From NCBI RefSeq assembly GCF_004564235.1, contig NZ_SOMN01000028.1, forward strand, positions 1-64,000: a stretch of 64,000 bases of DNA. The letters run 5' to 3'. A program made the translations under genes and the position numbers. The notes under the pieces are model-generated. The model saw only the letters and a list, made by a program, of their open reading frames with translations. It did no database searches and was not told the origin of the DNA. Source of the stretch: Cohnella luojiensis (GTDB taxonomy: Bacteria > Bacillota > Bacilli > Paenibacillales > Paenibacillaceae). This document shows positions 54,531-62,604 of the stretch, in pieces (position 1 is the stretch's first letter; each line of letters opens with the position of its first letter).

Positions 54531-54815
54531 TTATGCCCCTTCTACCATAACTTCTTCTTCTTGCGCAGCCCGTTCGTATTCAGCCAATACCGCGGCTTGA
54601 ATCTTCTCGCGCGTACCCGAAGATATCGGATGGGCAATATCCCGAAACTCTCCATCCGGAGTCCGTTTGCTCGGCATAGCGACGAACATGCCATTGTTCC
54701 CATCAATGACGCGAATATCGTGTACCACGAATTCGTTGTCAATGGTTATAGAAGCAATGGCTTTCATGCGCCCCTCCGAATTGACGCGGCGGAGTCTCAC
54801 GTCTGTAATTTGCAC
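54531..54815 (-). CDS. spoVG: SpoVG, RNA/DNA-binding regulator
   Basis: 94 residues with the highly conserved core [42 protein letters not shown] and [15 protein letters not shown]. It affects asymmetric division in sporulation and acts as a global regulator in other Firmicutes. An AAAGGTGGTGAA site precedes the ATG. Expression from a sigma-H promoter at 54858-54882 is strongly suggested. Confidence 0.97.
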   Translation of the reverse strand: MQITDVRLRRVNSEGRMKAIASITIDNEFVVHDIRVIDGNNGMFVAMPSKRTPDGEFRDIAHPISSGTREKIQAAVLAEYERAAQEEEVMVEGA

Positions 54816-54857
54816 TTGTGTTCACCACCTTTGTCCATCAGAAAGACTTGGTGTAAT

Positions 54858-54882
54858 ATTCCACAAGCCGATGCAAATTCCT
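54858..54882 (-). promoter_or_regulatory. spoVG sigma-H promoter
   Basis: Minus-strand AGGAATTT (54882-54875), 12 bp, GGAAT (54862-54858), matching the sigma-H consensus and the known sigma-H control of spoVG in B. subtilis. The upstream 54885-54925 is very A/T-rich, like the AbrB-bound region of that promoter. Confidence 0.75.
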
Positions 54883-54924
54883 TCTTAAATATGGAAAAAC
54901 TACTGTTAATTTTGAAATAATTTT

Positions 54925-55323
54925 TTAATTCCTGACAGTTTCGACAGATATCGCCGCAATCAATTCTATTTCGACAAGAACATCCTTCGGAAGCCTTGCT
55001 ACTTCTACGGTCGAGCGTGCTGGAGTATGCTCTCCGAAGTAGGCTGCATACACCGAATTGAACTCCCCGAACTGGTTCATATCCTTCAAAAATACGGTCG
55101 CTTTGACCACATCTTGGAAGCTTGCGCCTTCAGCCGCCAACACAGCCTTGAGGTTGCCGAGAACCTGGTGCGTTTGCTCTTGAATCGTTCCGACCACGAG
55201 CTCTCCGGCAGGCGTCAACGGAATCTGCCCGGAAGTAAACAAAAGGTTGCCCGCCCGAACCGCTTGCGCGTACGGTCCGATAGCCGCAGGGGCATCAGGC
55301 GTAGAAACAATTTTAAGTGCCAT
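54925..55323 (-). CDS. ridA: Reactive intermediate/imine deaminase RidA
   Basis: Hydrolyses enamines and imines released by PLP enzymes. 132 residues, a trimeric YjgF/YER057c fold: [48 protein letters not shown] and [20 protein letters not shown], with the catalytic arginine in the PARST segment. It is between spoVG and purR, equivalent to yabJ. Confidence 0.96.
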   Translation of the reverse strand: MALKIVSTPDAPAAIGPYAQAVRAGNLLFTSGQIPLTPAGELVVGTIQEQTHQVLGNLKAVLAAEGASFQDVVKATVFLKDMNQFGEFNSVYAAYFGEHTPARSTVEVARLPKDVLVEIELIAAISVETVRN

Positions 55324-55354
55324 ATCGAAATCCTCCTGTATGGGGGGTTATGTA

Positions 55355-56176
55355 TTAGAAAAAGTTACCCGGTTGCACGGTAATTTGACGCGTCTTAAGA
55401 TCCACTTCGGTTAAGCGAGCCAACGATACGTAATCGTGCAGCAAACGCTCCTCGTTATCGACCTCGCCCGATTCAACGAACACGCCGACTCCGGCTACGA
55501 CGGCACGGAATTCATAGAGCAAATCGACCATGCCTTGAATCGTTCCTCCCGCTTTCATGAAATCATCGATGATCAGGACGCGCGATTCTTCCTTTAGCGC
55601 CCGCCGCGCGAGCGACATTGTCTGAATCCGCTTGGTCGAGCCAGAGACGTAGTTAATGCTCACCGCGGAGCCTTCCGTCACTTTATGATCCCGCCGAACG
55701 ATAACGACCGGCAGGTTCAGATATTGGGCAGTGGCATGCGCAAGCGGTATCCCCTTGGTTTCCACGGTCATAATCACGTCTATGTTCCGATCGGCGAAGG
55801 CCGACGCGAACATTCGGCCAACCTCTTGCATCAAGGATGGCTGTCCAAGTAAATCCGTCATATATAGATAGCCGCCCGGAAGGAGCCGTTCCGGCTGTTC
55901 CAACTCGCGGCAAATCGATCCCATTTTCTCCAGAGCCTGATCCTTCCGGACTTTCGGAACGAACCGAACGCCTCCGGCTGCTCCGGCTAACGTATTCAGT
56001 TCGCCGATCCCTTCATCCTCGAAGACCTCTTTAATAATCGCTAAATCCTCGCTTATCGAAGACTTGGCGGATTGATATCGCTCGGCGAACGCTGTCAGGG
56101 AAATTAACGTATGAGGACGGGCCAATAGATATTGCGTCATTTCAACGAGCCTGGCGCTGCGTTTCAACTTTTTCAC
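55355..56176 (-). CDS. purR: Pur operon repressor PurR
   Basis: Represses purine genes and is released by PRPP. 273 residues: an N-terminal winged helix (about 1-70, SARLVEMTQYLLARPHTLISL) and a C-terminal phosphoribosyltransferase-like domain with VLIIDDFMKAGGTIQGM binding PRPP without catalysis. Its own promoter region holds a PurBox-like site, suggesting autoregulation. Confidence 0.96.
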   Translation of the reverse strand: MKKLKRSARLVEMTQYLLARPHTLISLTAFAERYQSAKSSISEDLAIIKEVFEDEGIGELNTLAGAAGGVRFVPKVRKDQALEKMGSICRELEQPERLLPGGYLYMTDLLGQPSLMQEVGRMFASAFADRNIDVIMTVETKGIPLAHATAQYLNLPVVIVRRDHKVTEGSAVSINYVSGSTKRIQTMSLARRALKEESRVLIIDDFMKAGGTIQGMVDLLYEFRAVVAGVGVFVESGEVDNEERLLHDYVSLARLTEVDLKTRQITVQPGNFF

Positions 56177-56193
56177 GTTCCCCTCTCCCGTCC

Positions 56194-56206
56194 AAATCCG
56201 AATATT
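56194..56206 (+). promoter_or_regulatory. PurBox-like site in the purR leader
   Basis: AAATCCGAATATT on the plus strand matches 12 of 13 positions of AWWWCCGAACWWT. It lies just downstream of the -10, where PurR binding would block transcription. A clear inverted partner box was not found. Confidence 0.45.
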
Positions 56207-56214
56207 TTAGGTGT

Positions 56215-56244
56215 ATTATAACATTTTTATACGGTTTTGATCAA
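56215..56244 (-). promoter_or_regulatory. purR promoter
   Basis: Minus-strand -35 TTGATC (56244-56239), 18-bp spacer and -10 TATAAT (56220-56215). Confidence 0.65.
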
Positions 56245-56277
56245 GAAGAACAGGATAATTAACGAATGTTGCAAGTT

Positions 56278-57141
56278 CTATGTAAGCATTCTTACCACAT
56301 ATACCTCTTTACAAAAACCTCTCAGACCGTTATAAACGCGCGCAACCTTGATTTCTTTGGAGACTAGCCCGAACACGGTCGGACCGCTGCCGGACATTAA
56401 TACCCCATCCGCTCCCGCCTTGATCATGCAGTCCTTGATCTGCCTTACCTCCGGATAGCGATTCAAGGTAACCGATTCGAGCACGTTGCCCAATGAAGCG
56501 CACATATCGGGAAACGATTGCCGCGACAAGGCATCGAGCATATTCGGAATCGATGGATGCTCTTTCAAGTCGTTCACGCGGAACTTGCCGTAAACATCCG
56601 CCGTCGATACGTTTATGGGAGGCTTCGCGAGAATGACCCAGCATTGCGGCGGAGGAGAAATACTCTCCAGCTTCTCGCCGCGCCCCCGGGCAAGCGCAGT
56701 ACCTCCGCGTATGCAGAAGGGCACGTCGGAACCCAGCTCCGCGCCGAGCACCTCTAGCTCATCGGTGGATAGATCGAGGTTCCATAGCCGATTAAGTCCG
56801 CGCAAGGTGGCCGCAGCATCGCTGCTGCCTCCAGCAAGCCCTGCTGCTACCGGAATTTGTTTATCGAGATGAATATATACGCCTCTCTTAACCCCGTAAC
56901 GCTCCTTGATCAATCTGGCCGCTTGGAAGGCCAAATTCTTCTCGTCCAGGGGAATGAAACCCACTTGGCTGGATAGGACGATCTGGTCTCGCGGAAGCTC
57001 TTCCATCTCCAACCTATCCGCAAGATCGACCATCGTCATGATCATCTCGACTTCATGGAAGCCATCTTCCCGCTTCCGCAATACATCCAACAATAAATTA
57101 ATTTTGGCAGGCGCCTTCTCGTAAATCTTAGTCAAGTTCAT
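56278..57141 (-). CDS. ispE: 4-diphosphocytidyl-2-C-methyl-D-erythritol kinase
   Basis: GHMP kinase of the MEP isoprenoid pathway. 287 residues from the ATG at 57141: [22 protein letters not shown] at the N-terminus, the ATP loop [20 protein letters not shown], and [16 protein letters not shown] near the C-terminus. Two GTG codons just upstream are possible alternative starts. Confidence 0.96.
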   Translation of the reverse strand: MNLTKIYEKAPAKINLLLDVLRKREDGFHEVEMIMTMVDLADRLEMEELPRDQIVLSSQVGFIPLDEKNLAFQAARLIKERYGVKRGVYIHLDKQIPVAAGLAGGSSDAAATLRGLNRLWNLDLSTDELEVLGAELGSDVPFCIRGGTALARGRGEKLESISPPPQCWVILAKPPINVSTADVYGKFRVNDLKEHPSIPNMLDALSRQSFPDMCASLGNVLESVTLNRYPEVRQIKDCMIKAGADGVLMSGSGPTVFGLVSKEIKVARVYNGLRGFCKEVYVVRMLT

Positions 57142-57151
57142 CACCACTTCC

Positions 57152-57226
57152 CAAGTAAAACGGCTTCGCCCTCGTCGGGACGGCGGTATATGTTCTAATC
57201 GTCAAAAAACCTTTACATATTATAAC
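57152..57226 (+). repeat. Intergenic repeat copy G (degenerate)
   Basis: AAGTAAAACGGCTTCGCC followed by CGGCGGTATATGTTC, aligned with the first hairpin of the family. A loose second pairing is TATATGT (57187) with ACATATTATA (57216). Located just upstream of ispE. Confidence 0.5.
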
Positions 57227-57249
57227 AAACAGCACCCGTAAATGCGAAA

Positions 57250-57287
57250 AAAGAGGTCGAACCCCTTCGTAACGGGAATTCGCCCTC
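57250..57287 (-). terminator. sspF terminator
   Basis: Minus-strand hairpin GAGG-CGAA-CCC / GGGGTTCG-CCTC followed by six T, about 25-60 nt after the sspF stop. Confidence 0.75.
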
Positions 57288-57310
57288 CGTGCATCCTACA
57301 GACATTGGTC

Positions 57311-57493
57311 TTATGATTGCGGAGGCTTCGCTGCCGTTTGCTCGGCAATCTGAATAGCCCGCTTCACCATATTTCCCGCATCCTTGGTCGTGATGCCGCC
57401 CCAGCCTTCCTGCTGTACCTTATCGTAGAACCCCAAATCCTTAGCCAACTCCGCCTTGAAATTCTCGGACATTACGCTTCTTCTTCGGCTCAT
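57311..57493 (-). CDS. sspF: Small acid-soluble spore protein, SspF type
   Basis: 60 residues. Alpha/beta-type SASP relatives bind and protect spore DNA. Seen: [20 protein letters not shown] and [20 protein letters not shown], which carry the family's helix-turn-helix-like core and the conserved GGITT segment. A strong AAGGAGGCG precedes the ATG. Same place as sspF (between veg and ispE) in B. subtilis. Confidence 0.92.
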   Translation of the reverse strand: MSRRRSVMSENFKAELAKDLGFYDKVQQEGWGGITTKDAGNMVKRAIQIAEQTAAKPPQS

Positions 57494-57539
57494 TCTTTCG
57501 CCTCCTTAGACGCAAGTTACGCCAAGCGGCGTTCCTTCT

Positions 57540-57568
57540 TAGGATGCCCCTAGGGTGCCGATGCATGC
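57540..57568 (-). promoter_or_regulatory. Possible sigma-G/F promoter of sspF
   Basis: Minus-strand GCATG (57568-57564), 17 bp, CATCCTA (57546-57540). This resembles GHATR-N18-CATNHTA with one base less spacing. It lies about 45 bp upstream of the sspF ATG. Confidence 0.45.
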
Positions 57569-57571
57569 AAA

Positions 57572-57613
57572 ACGGGCAGCGCTGCGCTTATTCAAGCGCG
57601 TTGCTGCCCGTAC
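57572..57613 (-). terminator. veg terminator
   Basis: Minus-strand ACGGGCAGC...GCGCTTG / AAGCGC...GCTGCCCGT followed by TTTGC. About 15 nt after the veg stop. Confidence 0.8.
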
Positions 57614-57624
57614 ATTAAACCGTG

Positions 57625-57900
57625 TCAGTGCGATAAATAGTTGATGCGAACCTGGCCATCGTCATTGCACAGCATAACTTCCACGGATTCAGTTAAAATA
57701 TCAGCGTAACTGTACGAAACCCGCTTGAACGCGTGCTGTTCCTGATCCAGTTTAACAATGAAAACCGATGGGTAGATTTCTTCCAATACGCCCGTGCGTT
57801 CGATGGTTTTGCGGCGTCCACCGTTGGCGCGGAGCATGATTTTGGAGCCGACGTGCGGTTCCAGGCTTCGCTTGATCTCTAAGAGCGCGTTTTTAGCCAT
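57625..57900 (-). CDS. veg: Veg protein, biofilm-associated
   Basis: 91 residues with the conserved core [32 protein letters not shown] split across the first half and [15 protein letters not shown] near the end. In B. subtilis Veg is very highly expressed and stimulates biofilm genes through SinR. Two full-consensus promoters in tandem upstream agree with strong expression. Confidence 0.94.
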   Translation of the reverse strand: MAKNALLEIKRSLEPHVGSKIMLRANGGRRKTIERTGVLEEIYPSVFIVKLDQEQHAFKRVSYSYADILTESVEVMLCNDDGQVRINYLSH

Positions 57901-57927
57901 GATCCACTACCACCTCTTTCCCTGTAA

Positions 57928-57956
57928 ATTATATCTAAAAACAGGGGAGGTGTCAA
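57928..57956 (-). promoter_or_regulatory. veg promoter P2 (proximal)
   Basis: Minus-strand -35 TTGACA (57956-57951), 17-bp spacer, -10 TATAAT (57933-57928): perfect consensus at both elements. Confidence 0.88.
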
Positions 57957-57967
57957 ATGAGCAGAAT

Positions 57968-57997
57968 ATTATATCAACGATGCTGATTTGATGTCAA
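57968..57997 (-). promoter_or_regulatory. veg promoter P1 (distal)
   Basis: Minus-strand -35 TTGACA (57997-57992), 18-bp spacer, -10 TATAAT (57973-57968), 40 bp upstream of P2. Confidence 0.85.
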
Positions 57998-58049
57998 CGA
58001 TCATTTTCCTTGCGTATCTAGGGTTTTTCCCGAGTTCTCTTCTTTTTCG

Positions 58050-58928
58050 TCACACAATGTTCACATTTTGTTCCGAAATCGCGGCTTTCATATTAGGCAC
58101 CCCTACCCGATATCGCCCCATCGTTTCAATCCCGCCTACACCCTGCCTGCCGCTGATCGTATGCGCGATTACGTCCGTGATGTTAATCGTATCGCGGAAT
58201 GGGGTAAAAGAAGCGCGTACGGCCACGTAAACGGGATCAAGCGCATGAATCATGATTCGTCCGGGAGAGCTGGCGAAGTTCGCACCCGCTTGCAGCAGCG
58301 CTTCGAAATGAGATTGGCATGCCCCCGCCACGACGACAAGCGAATCGCGATTGCGTTCGTAATCCCTTGCCACTCTTACCGCTTGAACGAAGTTTAGAGA
58401 GTTCTTGTAGCTGCTCAGCTGCTGCAAGTCCTCCCGCTGCTTCAGCACGCCGTCATGGCCCGTAATGACGACGATGTCCGGATGGAACTGCGGAAGCATC
58501 CGATGAAGCACCTGCGACATCTGAGACTCGTGGCAATGCATGCCTTCCGCCGGCACCCTCAATTGGCCATACACCTGCATGCTCTTCTTCAGATAGTTGG
58601 CATCCCCGTCCAAGTGGAGAACCTTACCCGGCATTTCGAAAAAGGGCTGACGTCGATCGTCTATGGCCGATGTAAAGCCCGCGCGACCGGTTTGCCGGTT
58701 GCGCTCCTCGTTCATCCGTCGCAGGGATTCATTCGCGTGTATGCGTGCCTGGCGCGTCCCGCCGAGCTCGTCCGGATTTCGTACCGTTTGGAGGTCGGCA
58801 ACGGGCGCATCGGCGAGCAAGCGATAATCCATCCCTCTCAACACTGCCTGGTCCGCGGCGAACGCCGAAACCCGGAACAATACATCCCCGCCATAGGATT
58901 TGCGTACGACTAGATCCCCCTGCTTCAT
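58050..58928 (-). CDS. yabG: Sporulation-specific protease YabG
   Basis: Mother-cell protease that processes spore coat proteins such as SpoIVA, YrbA and others. 292 residues from the ATG at 58928, behind a perfect GAGGTGATT site. Seen: MKQGDLVVRKSYGGDVLFRV, GKVLHLDGDANYLKKSM, HPDIVVITGHDGVL and GRIMIHALDPVYVAV. The TTG six bases upstream is a weaker start. In B. subtilis it is under sigma-K; no such promoter was identified here. Confidence 0.95.
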   Translation of the reverse strand: MKQGDLVVRKSYGGDVLFRVSAFAADQAVLRGMDYRLLADAPVADLQTVRNPDELGGTRQARIHANESLRRMNEERNRQTGRAGFTSAIDDRRQPFFEMPGKVLHLDGDANYLKKSMQVYGQLRVPAEGMHCHESQMSQVLHRMLPQFHPDIVVITGHDGVLKQREDLQQLSSYKNSLNFVQAVRVARDYERNRDSLVVVAGACQSHFEALLQAGANFASSPGRIMIHALDPVYVAVRASFTPFRDTINITDVIAHTISGRQGVGGIETMGRYRVGVPNMKAAISEQNVNIV

Positions 58929-58997
58929 GGGCAATCACCTCTTCGTCTATCCTATGGAGCGGAGGGACTTCGGGTGCGCGTCCGGGTGCATTCCGTT

Positions 58998-60032
58998 TTA
59001 CGGAAGCATGCCGCTTCGCGTGAGCGCCTCGCATACGAGTGCGAATTCTTGAAGCGAAAGCGTCTCCGCCCGGCGCTCCGGCTGAACTCCGCATGAGATT
59101 AGTAATTCCGAAAGCTCCCCCTTGCGGTCTTTGCCTGATAACGAGGACAAATTGTTCGCGATCGTCTTGCGACGTTGCGCGAAAGAAGCTTGTACGACAT
59201 GGAAGAACTTCGCTTCGTCCGCTACGTTCACCGCAGGCTCCGTACGGCGCTTCAGCTTAATAACGGCGGACTCCACGTTAGGTGCCGGGATAAACGCCTT
59301 CCCGGGCACGATGCATACAAGCTCAGGCTCGCAATAGTACTGCACGGCAATGCTCAGGCTTCCGAACTCCTTGCCTCCCGGCTTAGCCGCCATTCTCTCC
59401 GCGACTTCCTTCTGCACCATGACGACGATATTCTCCAGCGGCAGACGTTCTTCGAGCAGCTTCATGATAATAGGCGTCGTCACGTAGTAGGGTAAGTTGG
59501 CAACGACGCTCACGCCCGCAAGGCCGGAGAACTGCTCCTCCCAGAGCTGGCGTAAATCCGTCTTCAGAATATCGCTATGGACCACGCTCACGTTGTCATA
59601 AGGAGACATAACCTCCTGTAAGATAGGAAGGAGGCGCCTATCGATTTCCACTGCGGCAACCTTGCCCGCAGCCTTGGCAAGTCGCTCCGTAAGAGATCCG
59701 ATTCCCGGACCAACCTCTAACGCGCCTCGCGTCTCGTCCAATTCCGCGGCTTCGATAATCTGATCCAATACATCCGCATTGATGAGGAAGTTCTGTCCCA
59801 AGCTCTTCTTAAACGTAAAGCCGTGCTTGCGGATAATATCGCGCGTGCGGCTAGAGGTTGCGATCTCCTTCATGATATCCTTCGGGCTAGCGGAGGAGGC
59901 AGTACTTGATTTTCCCGCTGCTACATCCGGTTTGGAGGACTTGTGATACTCGTAGGGCTTCGTATGAGGTCCATACTTCTTGCCCCCGCCGTTCTTATCT
60001 GTCGTTTTCTTCATGTCGGTAATTTTCTTCAT
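58998..60032 (-). CDS. rsmA: 16S rRNA dimethyladenosine transferase RsmA (KsgA)
   Basis: Dimethylates two adjacent adenines near the 3' end of 16S rRNA. Core begins near residue 54: MKEIATSSRTRDIIRKHGF, GQNFLINADVLDQI, SAM motif LEVGPGIGSLTERL and the NLPYYVTTPII catalytic motif. The ORF has a Lys/Gly/Ser-rich extension of 53 residues not usual in the family. A start at 59873 (AAGGA four bases upstream) would remove it; the start at 60032 has AAGGG eleven bases upstream. I list the longer form. Confidence 0.93.
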   Translation of the reverse strand: MKKITDMKKTTDKNGGGKKYGPHTKPYEYHKSSKPDVAAGKSSTASSASPKDIMKEIATSSRTRDIIRKHGFTFKKSLGQNFLINADVLDQIIEAAELDETRGALEVGPGIGSLTERLAKAAGKVAAVEIDRRLLPILQEVMSPYDNVSVVHSDILKTDLRQLWEEQFSGLAGVSVVANLPYYVTTPIIMKLLEERLPLENIVVMVQKEVAERMAAKPGGKEFGSLSIAVQYYCEPELVCIVPGKAFIPAPNVESAVIKLKRRTEPAVNVADEAKFFHVVQASFAQRRKTIANNLSSLSGKDRKGELSELLISCGVQPERRAETLSLQEFALVCEALTRSGMLP

Positions 60033-60038
60033 GTCGGT

Positions 60039-60590
60039 CTATAACCCTTCCCGCTCCAACTGCTCCAGCGCTGCAATAAACTCCAGCCGCGTAATCCGGA
60101 ACATGAGACATCTTTTATAAAATTGTTTGCCGTTCGCATAACCGATTCCAAGAAGCTCTCCCATACGCTCTCTGCGCTTCGCAGAGGACGCGTGCACGAT
60201 GAGCCCCGAGCTTAGCAGATCGCTCCATTCAATCTCCCCGAGTTCTCCGCTGACTCCGTCCGGGCTTCGCACACCCTCTAGCGCTCTTCGTATCGCCGCA
60301 TCCGACGCATGCTCTACCCCGATCCCTTTGCGCCCCCTAGCCTCATCCTTCGTCAGGAAGGCATGCTTGCAGCCCGGCACGCGCTCGGTCACGATCTTAC
60401 GAATGCGCTCGCCTGGAGCATCCGGATCGGTCAGCACGATCACTCCGCGGCGAGCCTGAGCCAGCTCGATGCGCCGAAGAACCTCTTCCCCGATCGCCGA
60501 GCCTCCCGTTTCGATGGTGTCAGCTCCGACCGCTCTCTGAACGGCAGTCGTATCGTCCTTGCCTTCGACGACGATCATTTCTTGAATCAT
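60039..60590 (-). CDS. rnmV: Ribonuclease M5
   Basis: Matures 5S rRNA. 183 residues, TOPRIM domain: MIVVEGKDDTTAVQRAVGAD with the catalytic Glu, ELAQARRGVIVLTDPDAPGERIR with the Asp motif, and a C-terminal region for 5S rRNA/L18 recognition. The ATG at 60590 is preferred to the TTG immediately upstream. It ends seven bases before the rsmA start. Confidence 0.96.
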   Translation of the reverse strand: MIQEMIVVEGKDDTTAVQRAVGADTIETGGSAIGEEVLRRIELAQARRGVIVLTDPDAPGERIRKIVTERVPGCKHAFLTKDEARGRKGIGVEHASDAAIRRALEGVRSPDGVSGELGEIEWSDLLSSGLIVHASSAKRRERMGELLGIGYANGKQFYKRCLMFRITRLEFIAALEQLEREGL

Positions 60591-60661
60591 CAATCCATTC
60601 CGCCTTTACATAGCCGTTCATACAAGCGTATACGAGAATTAAGCAGACAGCAAGTCATGAC

Positions 60662-60705
60662 CCTAAGCATAAACGGCTTTCGCCGCACTTTGTCGGCGAT
60701 ACAAT
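60662..60705 (+). repeat. Intergenic repeat copy E (left hairpin only)
   Basis: CTAAGCATAAACGGCTTTCG with inner CGCCG/CGGCG. The right outer arm is replaced by ACAATACAA, and the sequence runs into the yabE terminator. Confidence 0.6.
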
Positions 60706-60712
60706 ACAAAAA

Positions 60713-60748
60713 ATCGGGAAGAAGCATCTTTAGCTTCTTCCCGATTGC
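60713..60748 (-). terminator. yabE terminator
   Basis: Minus-strand AATCGGGAAGAAGC-TAAAGA-TGCTTCTTCCCGATT followed by TTTTG: near-perfect 13-bp stem, about 25-60 nt after the yabE stop. Confidence 0.92.
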
Positions 60749-60772
60749 CCTCTTCTATAGCAGCACTACCGA

Positions 60773-61927
60773 TTAATCCGCGGACGGTTTAACCGGCCCG
60801 ATCACATATACCGTATATCCGCGTTTCAAGCCGAATTTATTGACGTACGATTCGCTATCGAAGTAAACATCGATCTTCTTGCCCTTGATCGCGCCGCCGG
60901 TATCTTCGGCTCTTCTAAACCCGATGCCCTCGATGTATACCCACCATCCCATAGGGATCACTTTCGGATCGACGGCGATCGTGCGTCCTTCTTTCACGAT
61001 GGCGCCCGATGAGGTAACGCCGTAGCCGGCATCTCCCTTGGACTTACCCGTCGAAGCAAAGCCTGCGTGATAAGCGGTCAGCGTCACATTGTTAAGCATG
61101 CGCTTTACCTTGACGCTCTGGCCGTTCAGCATCACGGTTCTCGCTTCCGCGGAAGACGGTGGACCGCTGTAAGCAAGAGTAACTACCTCCGGCTTCTTCG
61201 TGCCAACGGACACGACTTTATGCACGGCAGGCTGAGCTACCGTTTTCTCGATCATTTCCTGGCTAACCAGCTTGCCGTCCTCGTAGACGCGCTCGGTCTT
61301 GAATACGACAAGCCCGTTTTTGCCCGAGGTCACGACCTTCTGCTTGCCGCTTTCCAAGTCGTCGTTCTTCTTCTCCACGATCTTGAAGGCTATAGGGTAC
61401 TTAGTCTCCGTGACTTCTTTACGTACTCTGACGACAGCTACGGTCATTCCCTCTTTCAAGGAACTGTTCAACGCCGGCGTAATCCGGTCTTGACCGGACA
61501 GCTTGATGTTTAATGCATTTATGACTCCCTCAACCGTATCTGCGGTCGTATAGGTGACTTCTTGCTTTCCGTCTGCCTTAACCGTTACTCCCATTGCGCG
61601 ATCAATGACGATCTGGCTTCCTTCTTTAAGAGGATCGGTGGGTAACAAGGACAATCGATCATAGGGACCCAAGATAATATCCAGCTCTTCGAGAACGCCG
61701 GTTACATTCGAAGACTTGGTCTCAAGAACGGAGGCAACTCCGTTATCGATGATCGTAATGCTCTTGGCGGCTGCCTTCTGCAGCAACGACATGAACATGA
61801 TGGTGATAGCAAATACGAGAATTGCGCCTAATAATGCTGCGCGCAAATGCTCATGCTTCCATCGCAGTGCGAAAAGCTTGCCGGTCGGTCGTGGATCATG
61901 GGTCTCCTCAATTGGAATAACGCCCAT
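60773..61927 (-). CDS. yabE: YabE-type cell wall protein (DUF348-G5-3D)
   Basis: 384 residues. One transmembrane anchor (about 30-50), two DUF348 ubiquitin-like repeats (about 55-170; B. subtilis YabE has three), a G5 domain (about 190-265, VVFKTERVYEDGKLVSQEMI) and a C-terminal 3D double-psi barrel: LTAYHAGFASTGKSKG, GRTIAVDPKVIPMG, GKKIDVYFDS, with the three catalytic aspartates. This is the Sps/Rpf-like architecture expected to cut peptidoglycan. A c-di-AMP riboswitch lies in its long leader. Confidence 0.93.
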   Translation of the reverse strand: MGVIPIEETHDPRPTGKLFALRWKHEHLRAALLGAILVFAITIMFMSLLQKAAAKSITIIDNGVASVLETKSSNVTGVLEELDIILGPYDRLSLLPTDPLKEGSQIVIDRAMGVTVKADGKQEVTYTTADTVEGVINALNIKLSGQDRITPALNSSLKEGMTVAVVRVRKEVTETKYPIAFKIVEKKNDDLESGKQKVVTSGKNGLVVFKTERVYEDGKLVSQEMIEKTVAQPAVHKVVSVGTKKPEVVTLAYSGPPSSAEARTVMLNGQSVKVKRMLNNVTLTAYHAGFASTGKSKGDAGYGVTSSGAIVKEGRTIAVDPKVIPMGWWVYIEGIGFRRAEDTGGAIKGKKIDVYFDSESYVNKFGLKRGYTVYVIGPVKPSAD

Positions 61928-62126
61928 TTTCTCGCTCCTCCTTCATAGCCCCGCCGTCGACTTTAATGCATGATACTTGTCAGACGCGACTATTCTAAAA
62001 TGGTTATCGACACCTTATGAACAGCCAACAATCTGTTGCTTAGGCCGTAATAATAAGTGCCGTCCTATCCAGTTCGTGCAGTCTCATACGGTATGTACGA
62101 GCCTTCAATACCCTTTTTTTCAACAC

Positions 62127-62162
62127 AAAAAGCCATCGAGACAGAGGACCTGTTCGTGGCTT
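62127..62162 (-). terminator. Terminator of the c-di-AMP riboswitch
   Basis: Minus-strand AAGCCA-CGA-ACAG / CTGT-TCG-TGGCTT followed by TTTGTGTTG. It lies after the riboswitch and about 200 nt before the yabE ATG. Confidence 0.8.
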
Positions 62163-62219
62163 CCGCATGTAGAAAGATTAAAGGAATTATCGCGGCACGA
62201 GGTTGACCTCTCTCTATAA

Positions 62220-62418
62220 CGCTTGCGGGGTTAGCTGTCGGGTTCGGACAAAGAGAGTTGCCCTATTCGCTGCCTGTCACGACGAGTTACTCAGATAGAG
62301 CCGCGTCCATGCCAGTTGCGAAATTCACCCCAAGATTGCTCGGACCGCCATGGACGATTCCTGGTTCGGATCGTCATCGCGTTGGGTCCCCCACTCTCCC
62401 ATTCGGGAGATTAAGCGC
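62220..62418 (-). promoter_or_regulatory. c-di-AMP (ydaO-yuaA) riboswitch
   Basis: Minus strand begins GCGCTTAATCTCCC (near 62418) and ends GACAGCTAACCCCGCAAGCG (62239-62220), the conserved 3' end of the class, with CGCTT/AAGCG forming P1. Between them are GTGGGGGACCCAACGCGA, TTGGGGTGAATTT and AGGGCAACTCT. High c-di-AMP would favour termination and lower yabE expression. Covariance-model search was not possible here. Confidence 0.9.
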
Positions 62419-62604
62419 ACTGGAAAAGGAATGTCATATTCGAACTTCTGTTGATGATAATAACCTCTATGTAACAAAAGTGTAAAGACGATGCATCGGA
62501 TGAATTTCCCCGTTTTCGCGTATATCAGCCTTTACTTTAGAATTATAGGCACAAAAAGCCAGTTTTTTCTTTAAAACGGTCCGATTTCCTCGCATATATT
62601 CCAT

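Noticed and set aside
29318..60705. Scattered hairpin repeats as CRISPR or as ordinary terminators only
   Set aside because: They are dispersed singly, not arrayed. Several lie next to a separate, better terminator, and most lack a T run in the direction of the genes.
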